Part shown: positions 8,476 to 16,533 of the stretch, one piece after another
Numbering within the stretch: the stretch's first letter is position 1
Layout: the number at the start of each line of letters is the position of its first letter
Made by a program: the position numbers and the translations under genes
The notes under the pieces: generated by a model
Databases searched by the model: none
Told to the model about the DNA's origin: nothing
What the model saw: the letters and a program-made list of their open reading frames with translations, nothing else
From: Mesorhizobium sp.
GTDB taxonomy: Bacteria; Pseudomonadota; Alphaproteobacteria; Rhizobiales; Rhizobiaceae
Direction of reading: 5' to 3'
Length of the DNA stretch: 64,000 nucleotides
NCBI GenBank assembly: GCA_022833215.1
Contig: JAIPUZ010000060.1
Location: 1-64,000, forward strand

Positions 8476-9294
8476 TCAGGCGCAGCCGGCCTCCCGCGAA
8501 GCCTGCCGTGCAGCCTCGAAAAGCGCGGCGCGATGATCCTGCGCCTGCGCCGCATCGATGAACGAGACCGTCGTCACCACGCAGGCGATCTCGTTCTGGG
8601 CGTCGAAGACGGGCGCTGCCTTGCCGGTGAGCAGCGAGAAAAGATGCTCCTTCAGATCGGCACCCCCCTCGCGGCGCACTGCTTCCAGAACGTCGGCCCC
8701 CGGAGGTTTTCCCCGAAACGAAGACGGCTGCATGCGGCGCGCGGCCTCGATTCGTTCGGCCGGCAGAAAAGCCTGGAAAACCAGCCCGGTGGCGGTGTTG
8801 TCGAGCGGCAGCACGTCGCCCAGCGACACGGTGCTGACCATGAAGTCGGAACTGCGATACCAGCGCACGATGGTAGGCCCGCGTTCGGTCCAGATCGCGA
8901 CGCCACAGCTTGCGGCGATGCGCGCGGCCAGCGATTTCATCAGCCGTGCGGCCACCTCGACCGGCTCTATGCGCCGCAGCGCACCGATGCCGATATGAAG
9001 CGCCGCCGGGCCGAGATCGTAGCGTCCGGTCGTCCTGTCCTGCGCAACCAGCCCTTCCAGCACCAGACTTTGCATGTAGCGGTGAGCGGTCGAAGTGCCG
9101 GTTCCGGCACGCCGGGCCAGCTCCCCGAGCGCCATGGCCCCCTCCGATTTCGCGAGGATATCCAGGAAACGGGCGGCGATGGAAATCGACTGTATCGTGG
9201 TGGAGCGCTTCGCCCTGTCATTCTCCGCTTCGACGAATTTCTCAGGCTTCACGACCGGAGCCCCGATCTGATCTGGAAAGCCAGAAAATGGCAA
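8476..9294 (-). CDS. IclR-family transcriptional regulator
   Basis: About 272 residues with an N-terminal winged helix (SISIAARFLDILAKSEGAMALGELARRAG, then STAHRYMQSLVLEGLV) and a C-terminal effector domain of the IclR type. The most upstream start is a TTG at 9294; a GTG at 9252 would remove 14 residues and begins closer to the conserved region. IclR proteins usually sense small aromatic or organic acids. It lies tail-to-tail with the monooxygenase gene (10 bp apart) and divergent from the TonB receptor at 9588, so either could be its target. Confidence 0.88.
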   Translation of the reverse strand: MPFSGFPDQIGAPVVKPEKFVEAENDRAKRSTTIQSISIAARFLDILAKSEGAMALGELARRAGTGTSTAHRYMQSLVLEGLVAQDRTTGRYDLGPAALHIGIGALRRIEPVEVAARLMKSLAARIAASCGVAIWTERGPTIVRWYRSSDFMVSTVSLGDVLPLDNTATGLVFQAFLPAERIEAARRMQPSSFRGKPPGADVLEAVRREGGADLKEHLFSLLTGKAAPVFDAQNEIACVVTTVSFIDAAQAQDHRAALFEAARQASREAGCA

Positions 9295-9493
9295 ACTGGA
9301 CGATCATCGCAACCATTGTTCAAAATGAAAACCGCCGGCTTCAACCGGCTGGACCTCCCACACGGCTGGATTGAACAAGGTTAGGCCGGTTCCTCCGCGC
9401 AATCAATCCGTTGCCGGCGATCCGTGGCCGCCCCGCAACAGTAACACGTTCCCATGTTCCCACCCCACGGACAGGCCGGTACACTTTGTTGAC

Positions 9494-9504
9494 ATGCGGA
9501 ATGC
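9494..9504. promoter_or_regulatory. Copy of the GCATTCCGCAT motif upstream of TonB receptor
   Basis: ATGCGGAATGC is the exact reverse complement of the core at 6261-6271. Over 20 positions the two sites agree at 15. It follows a TTGACA hexamer (9489-9494) and lies 84 bp before the receptor start, within the 293-bp gap to the IclR gene. No other clear feature is visible in that gap. Confidence 0.4.
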
Positions 9505-9587
9505 GCTATGCATTGTGGAATTCATCATTCACATCGCCAGCCACGGTTCGTGCCCCAGCCAGCGTTTTGTCCGGGATCGGGGGTCTC

Positions 9588-11723
9588 ATGTCGACCAAGC
9601 TTGCCGCATCGTTGCTGCGTAGCGCCAGTGCGCTTTCCATCTTGTCTCTGCTGGCTGCGGGGCCTGCGCTCGCACAGGAAGCGTCGTCTGCGGGCAGCGC
9701 CATCGTGCTCGACGTCATCACCGTCACAGGTGAAAAGGTCTCGCGCGAGTTGAAGGACACCGCTTCCTCCGTCGCCATCAGGACGGCGAAGGAAATCGAG
9801 AAGGAAAAGACCGGCAATTCTTCCGTCACCGAGGTCGTTTCGGACGTGCCGAACGTGACCTATACCGAGACGGTCGGGGTTCCGGTGATCCGCGGTCTGG
9901 ACGGGCAGGGGCCCAATACGGGCGCGGGCGCGTTCTTCTCTGGCACGGTGCCGCGTGCCCCCATCAATGTCGACGGGCACTATCTGAACTACAATGAATC
10001 CTACTTCGGCGCGACCTCGGTATGGGACGTGGATTCGATCGAGGTGTTCCGCGGCCCCCAGACCACGTCACAGGGCGCAAACGCCATCGCCGGCGCGATC
10101 ATCGTCAACACCAAGGACCCGACCTTCACCCGCGAAGGCGCCTATCAGGCCGAGATCGGCAACTACAACCAGAAGCGCGCGTCCTTCATGCTTTCCGGCC
10201 CGCTGGTCGAGAACGAGCTCGCCGGTCGCATCGCCGTGGACTATTCGGGACGCGATACATTCATCGACTACATCAATCCTGCCTACAGAGACACGGGAAC
10301 CGACCGCGATTTCAAGGCGCTGAATGCACGGGGCAAACTGCTCTGGCAGCCGTCAGAAATTCCGGGGTTCGAGGCGAAGCTCACCTATTCGCTCAACAGG
10401 ACGAACAGGCCGACGCAGGAATCCGCCTATCTCCCGTTCGATGAACTCAACAGCCATGCAGCGACCATGCCGACCTGGAAGCAGGACACGCATACTGGCA
10501 TTCTCGACATCAGCTACGATTTCGGCAACGGCTACAAGATCTTCAATCAGACCCAGTATTCGGATTCATCCGTCCACCGCAAAATGCCCATGGTGGGTAT
10601 CGGAGCGGCCGATGTCGAGCAAACAAACTTCTCCAACGAGGCCCGTGTCACCTTCGGCGAGCAGGCCGATGTGATCAGCGGCGTCGCCGGCATCTACTAC
10701 GCGCATGTGAGCACAGACGAAAAGCTTGACCTCCCCGGGCGCTTCCCGGGCGCGGGCAACGGCTACTCCGCCTTTGACGACACCAAGGACAATCTTGGCC
10801 TCTTCAGCGAAGTGAACTGGAAATTTGCCGAGCAATGGACCCTCACAGGAGGATTGCGATACCAGCAGGACCGGGTGCAGCGCTCCGGTCTCTCGACCTA
10901 TGCCGAGGATGCGGCAGAATTCGACAAGACGTTTTCTGCCCTCCTGCCCAAACTCTCGCTCACCTACGCAGTTACTCCGGACTGGAATGTCGGCGCTTTG
11001 GTCAGCCGCGGCTACAATCCGGGTGGTATTACGCTGGATTTCGCAACCCGTGCGCCCGAAATTCCCAGGTGGCGCAATTTCAAGGATGAGTCCATCTGGA
11101 ACTACGAGTTGTTTACGCGCGCCAGCCTTCTTGATGAAAGGTTGATGCTGAGCGGCAACCTGTTCTACATGGACTTCAAGAATGCACAGTACAATGTCCC
11201 GGTCGAGTTGCCGGGCTCATCAGGCGTGTACGCATCCTATACGGTGAACGCCGAAAAGGCCCATTCCTACGGCGTCGAGATCGGTGCGGACTATCTCGTT
11301 CTCGATAACCTCACCATCAAGGCGAGCGCAGGCATCCTGCGCACCAGGATCGACGAAATGAATCTCGATACCGAAACGTCGTACAAAGACAACGAGTTCG
11401 CCAAGTCACCCGGTTACATGCTGAGCCTGGGAGCAAGCTGGGATGCGACGGAGAAGCTGACCATTTCCGGCCAGATCCGCCACACGGACGGCTACTATTC
11501 CGATGTCGCCAACACGCCCGGCCTGGCTGTCGGCTCCTATACGGTGGCCGACGCGCGCGTAAGCTACCAGTTCACCGATGCTTTCCAGGTCTATGGATAC
11601 GTCAAGAACATCTTCGACGAGCGCGCGCCGACATATATGCAGCCGAACCGCGGCATTGGCGGCCTCGAGGCCGCCATAACCCCGCCGCGCATGTTCGGCG
11701 TCGGAGTCAGAGGCAGCTTCTGA
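9588..11723 (+). CDS. TonB-dependent outer-membrane receptor
   Basis: 711 residues from the ATG at 9588, which follows a G-rich segment and begins the signal peptide MSTKLAASLLRSASALSILS, cleaved near ALAQ. An in-frame open stretch reaching back to 9411 is not expected to be translated. The plug carries VLDVITVTGEKVS (TonB-box region), PVIRGLDGQGP and VEVFRGPQTTSQGANAIAGAI. The 22-strand barrel ends with the C-terminal aromatic motif (FGVGVRGSF). It should import a ferric siderophore or similar ligand, probably for the ABC system at 2157-7194, since its promoter shares an 11-mer with that system. Confidence 0.95.
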   Translation: MSTKLAASLLRSASALSILSLLAAGPALAQEASSAGSAIVLDVITVTGEKVSRELKDTASSVAIRTAKEIEKEKTGNSSVTEVVSDVPNVTYTETVGVPVIRGLDGQGPNTGAGAFFSGTVPRAPINVDGHYLNYNESYFGATSVWDVDSIEVFRGPQTTSQGANAIAGAIIVNTKDPTFTREGAYQAEIGNYNQKRASFMLSGPLVENELAGRIAVDYSGRDTFIDYINPAYRDTGTDRDFKALNARGKLLWQPSEIPGFEAKLTYSLNRTNRPTQESAYLPFDELNSHAATMPTWKQDTHTGILDISYDFGNGYKIFNQTQYSDSSVHRKMPMVGIGAADVEQTNFSNEARVTFGEQADVISGVAGIYYAHVSTDEKLDLPGRFPGAGNGYSAFDDTKDNLGLFSEVNWKFAEQWTLTGGLRYQQDRVQRSGLSTYAEDAAEFDKTFSALLPKLSLTYAVTPDWNVGALVSRGYNPGGITLDFATRAPEIPRWRNFKDESIWNYELFTRASLLDERLMLSGNLFYMDFKNAQYNVPVELPGSSGVYASYTVNAEKAHSYGVEIGADYLVLDNLTIKASAGILRTRIDEMNLDTETSYKDNEFAKSPGYMLSLGASWDATEKLTISGQIRHTDGYYSDVANTPGLAVGSYTVADARVSYQFTDAFQVYGYVKNIFDERAPTYMQPNRGIGGLEAAITPPRMFGVGVRGSF

Positions 11724-11734
11724 CCTGAAGAGGC

Positions 11735-11752
11735 GCCGGGCTTTCGCCCGGC
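11735..11752 (+). terminator. Hairpin after the TonB receptor
   Basis: GCCGGGC TTTC GCCCGGC, a perfect 7-bp stem with a 4-nt loop 11 bp after the receptor stop. Confidence 0.65.
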
Positions 11753-11778
11753 CCCGGATCATGGCTGATCTGCACGAG

Positions 11779-11809
11779 GCCGGGACGGCATTTGCTATGC
11801 CGCCCCGGC
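11779..11809 (-). terminator. Hairpin between convergent genes, likely terminator of the dioxygenase gene
   Basis: GCCGGG-A-CGGCAT, loop TTGCT, ATGCCG-C-CCCGGC: a 12-bp stem with one mismatch, 10 bp past the stop of the dioxygenase gene read leftwards. It can serve both strands. Confidence 0.6.
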
Positions 11810-11818
11810 TTCATGCTT

Positions 11819-12922
11819 TCAGGCCACGCGGATGACGCCGCGCCGTATCTGGTCTTCCTCGATCGATTCGAACAGAGCGCGGAAATTGCCCTCGCCAAAT
11901 CCTTCGTCGCCCTTGCGCTGTATGAATTCGAAGAAGATCGGGCCGATGACGGTCTTCGAGAAGATCTGCAGCAGGATGCGGGTCGTTCCGCCGTTCAACA
12001 CGCCTTCGCCGTCGATCAGGATGCCGTGCTTCTTCATCCGCTCGACCGGCTCGTCATGGCCGTTCACGCGCCCGTGCGACATCTCGTAATAGGTATCCGG
12101 CGGGCCGGGCATGAATTTCAGCCCTTTGGCGGCCAGGCTGTCGGTGGCGTCATAGATGTCGTCGGTGCCGACGGCGATGTGCTGTATGCCTTCGCCTTTG
12201 TACTTGCGCAGATATTCCGCGATCTGGCTGGTCTCGTCCTTGGACTCGTTGAGCGGGATTCTGATCTTGCCGCAGGGCGACGTAATCGCCCGGGAGACCA
12301 GCCCGGTAATGCGCCCGTCAATGTCGAAGAAGTGAATCTGCCTGAAACCGAACAGTTCGCGGTAGAAGTCCCACCACTTGTCCATGTTGCCGCGATAGAC
12401 ATTGTGGGTAAGGTGATCGAGATAGTAGAAGCCGACACCCTGCGGTTTCGGATTCCGCTCGCCCAGCCATTCAAACTCCGTATCGTAGGCCGAGCCTTTC
12501 TCGCCATATCTGTCGACGAAATAAAGCAGTGAGCCGCCAATGCCCACGATAGCCGGCACATCCAGCGCCTTGTCGTCGCCTTCGTAAGGCGTCGCGCCTT
12601 TCGATACGGCATGCTCGAAAGCATGCCGCGCATCGACCACCCGCCATGCCATGGACGCAGCACAGGGGCCGTGTTCGTCGACGAAGCGCATCGCGTGGGA
12701 GCCGGGTTCTGCATTCACCACATAGTTGATGTCGCCCTGCCGCCAAACCGTGATGTTTCTGGTCCTGTGGCGGGCGACCGGGACATAACCCATGCGGGAG
12801 AACAGGTCCTCCAGCTTCTGCGGCTCGGGATGCGCGAACTCGACAAATTCGAAACCATCGGTGCCGGCGGGGTTCTCGGCGGTTATTTCAGCCGGCGGCG
12901 CATCATGCGGAAACGGACCCAT
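11819..12922 (-). CDS. hppD: 4-hydroxyphenylpyruvate dioxygenase
   Basis: 367 residues with two vicinal-oxygen-chelate domains. The Fe(II) facial triad is visible: His170 in DHLTHNV, His248 in GEGIQHIAVGT and Glu332 in FFEFIQRKGD. The C-terminal gate helix GFGEGNFRALFES is intact. The enzyme converts 4-hydroxyphenylpyruvate to homogentisate in tyrosine degradation. The ATG at 12922 has GGGAGG upstream. It is divergent from an Lrp/AsnC regulator, a common arrangement for this gene, and the FAH-family gene beyond the regulator would act at the end of the same pathway. Homogentisate dioxygenase is not in the window. Confidence 0.97.
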   Translation of the reverse strand: MGPFPHDAPPAEITAENPAGTDGFEFVEFAHPEPQKLEDLFSRMGYVPVARHRTRNITVWRQGDINYVVNAEPGSHAMRFVDEHGPCAASMAWRVVDARHAFEHAVSKGATPYEGDDKALDVPAIVGIGGSLLYFVDRYGEKGSAYDTEFEWLGERNPKPQGVGFYYLDHLTHNVYRGNMDKWWDFYRELFGFRQIHFFDIDGRITGLVSRAITSPCGKIRIPLNESKDETSQIAEYLRKYKGEGIQHIAVGTDDIYDATDSLAAKGLKFMPGPPDTYYEMSHGRVNGHDEPVERMKKHGILIDGEGVLNGGTTRILLQIFSKTVIGPIFFEFIQRKGDEGFGEGNFRALFESIEEDQIRRGVIRVA

Positions 12923-12948
12923 CGTGAATTCCTCCCATTAAATCGAGC

Positions 12949-13000
12949 TTGCATATAATGCGCCTGTTCCCATGCAATGTTCTTGCAATATCAGCCTGTT
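12949..13000. promoter_or_regulatory. AT-rich divergent promoter region between hppD and the Lrp-type gene
   Basis: Contains TTGCATAT, ATGCAATG and TTGCAATAT repeats and a TATAAT at 12954-12959. The repeated TTGCA half-sites would suit an Lrp/AsnC protein controlling hppD and itself. No single promoter can be fixed with confidence. Confidence 0.35.
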
Positions 13001-13047
13001 TCGTTGGAATGATGCGCGGATCATGCATGAACAGGGAGAAACATGCC

Positions 13048-13515
13048 GTGAACGAGACGCTTGACCGGTTCGACCTGAGGCTGCTTCGCGAGTTGCAACG
13101 GGATGGCCGGCTCACCAACAACGAGCTGTCGGAAAGGATCGCCCTGTCGGCCTCGCAATGCTCGCGGAGACGGGCGCGGCTGGAGGCCGATGGCTTCATC
13201 AGGGGGTACCAGGCCATGCTCGACCGCGAGCGGCTGGGCCTTGAACTGCTGGTGGTTATCTCGGTCACGCTCGCCACCCACAACCGCGACAACGCCCAGC
13301 GCTTCGCCCGGCTGGTCAACGACCTGCCCGAAGTTCTGGAAGCCTATTCGCTGACCGGCGAGATGGATTACCATCTGAAGGTGGTCGTGCGCGGGCTTTC
13401 CGATCTGTCGCGCTTCGTCAACCAAGTGCTTTTGCCGCACGATTCCGTCCAGCATGTAAAAACAGCCATCGTGCTCAACACGCTCAAGCAGGCCGGCCCG
13501 CTGCCGATCGGCTGA
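13048..13515 (+). CDS. Lrp/AsnC-family transcriptional regulator
   Basis: 155 residues from the GTG at 13048, which has AGGGAG nine bases upstream; an ATG at 13027 is the alternative. N-terminal HTH (LDRFDLRLLRELQRDGRLTNNELSERIALSASQCSRRRARLE), then a RAM ligand-binding domain (LEAYSLTGEMDYHLKVVVRGLSDLSRFV). Lrp-type proteins bind amino acids and act as octameric regulators. Divergence from hppD suggests tyrosine-responsive control of that gene. The FAH-family gene follows on the same strand after 126 bp. Confidence 0.92.
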   Translation: MNETLDRFDLRLLRELQRDGRLTNNELSERIALSASQCSRRRARLEADGFIRGYQAMLDRERLGLELLVVISVTLATHNRDNAQRFARLVNDLPEVLEAYSLTGEMDYHLKVVVRGLSDLSRFVNQVLLPHDSVQHVKTAIVLNTLKQAGPLPIG

Positions 13516-13641
13516 GCGGCTGCCGGTCGGATCGAAAAGACTTTCCATGCACGGTTGAAGCCGGTCGGTCCCGGCAATAGCATGGGCCGGAGTGCAGGTT
13601 CGGCAGCGCGTCGGGCGTCACGCAAGGGAGAGAGGACGGGC

Positions 13642-14664
13642 ATGAAGCTGGCGACACTGAAGGATTCCACCCGCGATGGCCGTCTGGTCGTCGTGTCGAA
13701 AGACCTGACGCGCTGTTCGGAAGTGGGCCATATCGCGCGCTCCCTTCAGGCTGCGCTGGACGACTGGAAGCATGTCGGACCGCGGCTTGCCGGCGTCGCC
13801 GAAGGCATCGAGACCGGAGCCCAGCCCACCATGCGCTTCCATGAGCACGAAGCCGCATCGCCATTGCCGCGCGCCTGTCAGTGGGCGGACGGCTCCGCCT
13901 ATGTGAACCATGTCGAACTGGTGCGAAAGGCGCGGGGCGCGGAAATGCCGGGCAGCTTCTGGACCGACCCCCTGATCTATCAGGGCGGTTCAGATAGCTT
14001 TCTGGCGCCGCGCGACCCGATCGTCATGGCCGACGAGGCGTGGGGCATCGACTTCGAGGGCGAGATCGCGGTGATTGTCGATGATGTGCCGATGGGCGCT
14101 TCGGTGACGGAGGCGCAGGAGGCAGTCCGCCTCGTCATGCTGGCCAATGACGTGTCGCTGCGCGGCCTCATTCCCGCCGAGCTGGCAAAGGGCTTCGGCT
14201 TTTTCCAGTCTAAGCCTTCCACGGCATTTTCGCCGGTCGCCGTCACCCCGGACGAACTGGGCGAAGCGTGGGAAGGCGGGAAATTGCACCTGCCGCTTCT
14301 GGTTTCGCTGAACGGCCAGCCATTCGGGCGGGCGAACGCAGGCATCGACATGACTTTCGATTTCGGCCAGCTCATCGCCCATGCAGCCCGCACGCGCCCG
14401 CTGGCTGCCGGCTCCATCATCGGATCGGGCACTGTGTCGAACAGGCTGGACGGCGGTCCCGGCAAGCCGGTGGCGGAGGGAGGTGCGGGATATTCCTGCA
14501 TCGCGGAAATCCGCATGGTGGAAACCATCGAAAAGGGCGTCGCGGCCACGCCGTTCCTCAGGTTCGGCGACCGTGTGCGCATCGAGATGCAGGACAGCGC
14601 CGGTCACTCGATCTTCGGCGCCATCGAGCAGACGGTGGCGAAATACGAAAAGGCGGGAGGCTGA
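13642..14664 (+). CDS. Fumarylacetoacetate hydrolase family protein
   Basis: 340 residues from the ATG at 13642 (GGGAGAGAGGACGGG upstream). FAH fold with the metal-binding acidic cluster near DFEGEIAVIVDDVP, the LANDVSLR motif, FGFFQSKPSTAFSPVAV and IIGSGTVSN. Next to hppD and its regulator, the best guess is fumarylacetoacetase, which cleaves fumarylacetoacetate to fumarate and acetoacetate as the last step of homogentisate degradation. The FAH family also includes decarboxylases and acylpyruvases, so specificity rests on context. No maleylacetoacetate isomerase is adjacent; the GST-like gene at 31961 is far away. Confidence 0.88.
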   Translation: MKLATLKDSTRDGRLVVVSKDLTRCSEVGHIARSLQAALDDWKHVGPRLAGVAEGIETGAQPTMRFHEHEAASPLPRACQWADGSAYVNHVELVRKARGAEMPGSFWTDPLIYQGGSDSFLAPRDPIVMADEAWGIDFEGEIAVIVDDVPMGASVTEAQEAVRLVMLANDVSLRGLIPAELAKGFGFFQSKPSTAFSPVAVTPDELGEAWEGGKLHLPLLVSLNGQPFGRANAGIDMTFDFGQLIAHAARTRPLAAGSIIGSGTVSNRLDGGPGKPVAEGGAGYSCIAEIRMVETIEKGVAATPFLRFGDRVRIEMQDSAGHSIFGAIEQTVAKYEKAGG

Positions 14665-14843
14665 GCTTCCGGCCCGCCTGCCTGCCGGAAATCGATTGCG
14701 CCGGATCGGTGCGCGTGCAGGCGAGCGATCACAAGGTTCTGGCCAACGGGGCCGGCGCATGATACCGCGCAGGCAAATTCCGGCCTGCCGGCTTTCCGTA
14801 ACCGCTGTGGAAGACCCGGCACTACCTTGCAAGACAAAGATCC

Positions 14844-15728
14844 ATGACCAAGTTCTGCCTGCGCGTTACCTGTGCCTCGACCCGTGGAATCGTTTCCGCC
14901 ATCTCCTCCTTTCTGGCCGAGAACGGATGCAACATAACCGACAGCGCGCAGTTCGACGACAGCCATACCGGCCGTTTCTTCATGCGCGTCAGCTTTCGCA
15001 GCGAGGAAGGCCGTACCCTTGAGGAGCTTCAGCCCGGCTTCGGCCCCGTCGCCGGCCGGTTCGACATGGATGCCGAGTTCTTCGACGAGAGCGCCAAGCG
15101 CAAGGTCATCCTCATGGTGTCCCGCTTCGGCCATTGCCTGAACGATCTGCTCTATCGCTGGCGCATCGGCGCCCTGCCCATCGATATCGTGGCGGTGATC
15201 TCCAACCACATGGATTATCAGAAGACGGTCGTGAACCACGACATTCCCTTCTATTGCATTCGCGTGACCAAAGATAACAAGACTGAAGCCGAGGCCGCAC
15301 AGATGCGCATCGTGCGCGAGACCGGGGCGGAACTCATCGTTCTGGCGCGCTACATGCAGGTGCTGTCCGATGACATGTGCCGCGAGATGTCGGGACGCAT
15401 CATCAACATCCACCACTCATTCCTGCCGAGCTTCAAGGGAGCCAACCCCTACAAGCAGGCTTACGAGCGTGGCGTGAAGCTGATCGGCGCGACTTCGCAC
15501 TATGTCACCGCCGATCTCGACGAGGGCCCGATCATCGAACAGGACATCGTGCGCATCACCCATGCGCAGTCGTCGGAGGATTATGTGGCCCTCGGGCGGG
15601 ACGTGGAGGCTTCGGTGCTGGCGCGCGCCATCCATGCGCATATCCACGGGCGCGTGTTCCTCAACGGCGACAAGACCGTCGTCTTCCCGGCCTCGCCGGG
15701 TTCCTACGCCTCGGAAAGAATGGGCTGA
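14844..15728 (+). CDS. purU: Formyltetrahydrofolate deformylase
   Basis: 294 residues: N-terminal ACT domain (about 1-80, starting KFCLRVTCASTRGIVSAIS) and a formyl-transferase-like catalytic domain (about 85-285) with IINIHHSFLPSFKGANPY, GATSHYVTADLDEGPIIEQD and the conserved NHMDYQ. It hydrolyses 10-formyl-THF to THF and formate. The ACT domain distinguishes it from PurN. In alphaproteobacteria PurU genes often accompany demethylation pathways; here it stands alone between the tyrosine genes and a TetR regulator. A nested hairpin follows the stop. Confidence 0.96.
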   Translation: MTKFCLRVTCASTRGIVSAISSFLAENGCNITDSAQFDDSHTGRFFMRVSFRSEEGRTLEELQPGFGPVAGRFDMDAEFFDESAKRKVILMVSRFGHCLNDLLYRWRIGALPIDIVAVISNHMDYQKTVVNHDIPFYCIRVTKDNKTEAEAAQMRIVRETGAELIVLARYMQVLSDDMCREMSGRIINIHHSFLPSFKGANPYKQAYERGVKLIGATSHYVTADLDEGPIIEQDIVRITHAQSSEDYVALGRDVEASVLARAIHAHIHGRVFLNGDKTVVFPASPGSYASERMG

Positions 15729-15741
15729 TTTTCATCCGCTG

Positions 15742-15802
15742 TTGAAACCGGGCGCCTGCGGCATCGACAGATGTCCGCAGGCGTTCTAGATTCCGGTTTC
15801 AA
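15742..15802 (+). terminator. Nested double hairpin after purU
   Basis: Outer arms TTGAAACCGG (15742-15751) and CCGGTTTCAA (15793-15802) are perfect, and inside them CGCCTGCGG (15753-15761) pairs with CCGCAGGCG (15775-15783), followed by TTCT. The inner stem alone looks like a terminator. The perfect outer stem is unusual. Confidence 0.6.
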
Positions 15803-15840
15803 TCCAGAGTCCGGCGGCGGCAGCCAAAGGCTTTTCGCGA

Positions 15841-16530
15841 ATGAACCCGATGACCCCTGCCAGACCCAGAACCAGCCCGGGACCGCGCGGCCTCTCAAGG
15901 GATGCGATCGTCGAGGCGGCGCTGGACCTGATGGAGGAAGGTGGCGAATCCGGCTTCACGCTGCGCAAGCTCGGTGCGCGGGTGGGCTGCGACCCCATGT
16001 CGATCCTTTATCATCTCAAGTCGAAGGAAGGGCTTTACCGGGCGATGGCCGGCCGGCTGGAATCGCAGCTTCGCATCGCGCCTTCCAGCCTGCCCTGGCG
16101 CGGACGCATGCGCCATCTTGCCGACCAGTACCGCTCGGTGGCGCTGCGCTTTCCGAAAAGCTTCTGGCTGATGCAGCATTTCGTCTACACAGGACCGGCC
16201 GATTACGACCACATGGAAATGGTGCACGGCGCGCTGCGCGAGGCCGGCATTCCCGCACGCGATATCCCCTCGCTCTGCCTCGGCTGGTATGCCTGCATCA
16301 CCGGCCTTGCCATGGGCGAGGTCGGAGGGCTCATCGGCCCTGCCAGCAAGCAGGATCTGGAAGAGCTGGCGCAACTGCCCGACCATTCGCATCCGCTCCT
16401 GAAAGGCGCGATGCCGCTTTATCAGGATCTGGCGCCGAACTCGGTGTTCGCGCTTTCCATCGAGATGCTGCTCGACGGCATCGTCGCACAGGCCGCACAG
16501 CATCTCCCGTCCGGGGCCAATCCGGCCTGA
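15841..16530 (+). CDS. TetR-family transcriptional regulator
   Basis: 229 residues. N-terminal TetR HTH: LSRDAIVEAALDLMEEGG, then FTLRKLGARVGCDPMSILYHLKSKEGLYRAM, where the recognition helix reads CDPMSILYHLKSK. The C-terminal ligand domain is unassigned. It ends 3 bp from the convergent puuB gene, so it may regulate the putrescine genes, but its operator is not obvious. Confidence 0.9.
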   Translation: MNPMTPARPRTSPGPRGLSRDAIVEAALDLMEEGGESGFTLRKLGARVGCDPMSILYHLKSKEGLYRAMAGRLESQLRIAPSSLPWRGRMRHLADQYRSVALRFPKSFWLMQHFVYTGPADYDHMEMVHGALREAGIPARDIPSLCLGWYACITGLAMGEVGGLIGPASKQDLEELAQLPDHSHPLLKGAMPLYQDLAPNSVFALSIEMLLDGIVAQAAQHLPSGANPA

Positions 16531-16533
16531 TCG

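Noticed and set aside
14844-15728. Phosphoribosylglycinamide formyltransferase (PurN) for this gene
   Set aside because: The N-terminal ACT domain and the length of 294 residues identify PurU.
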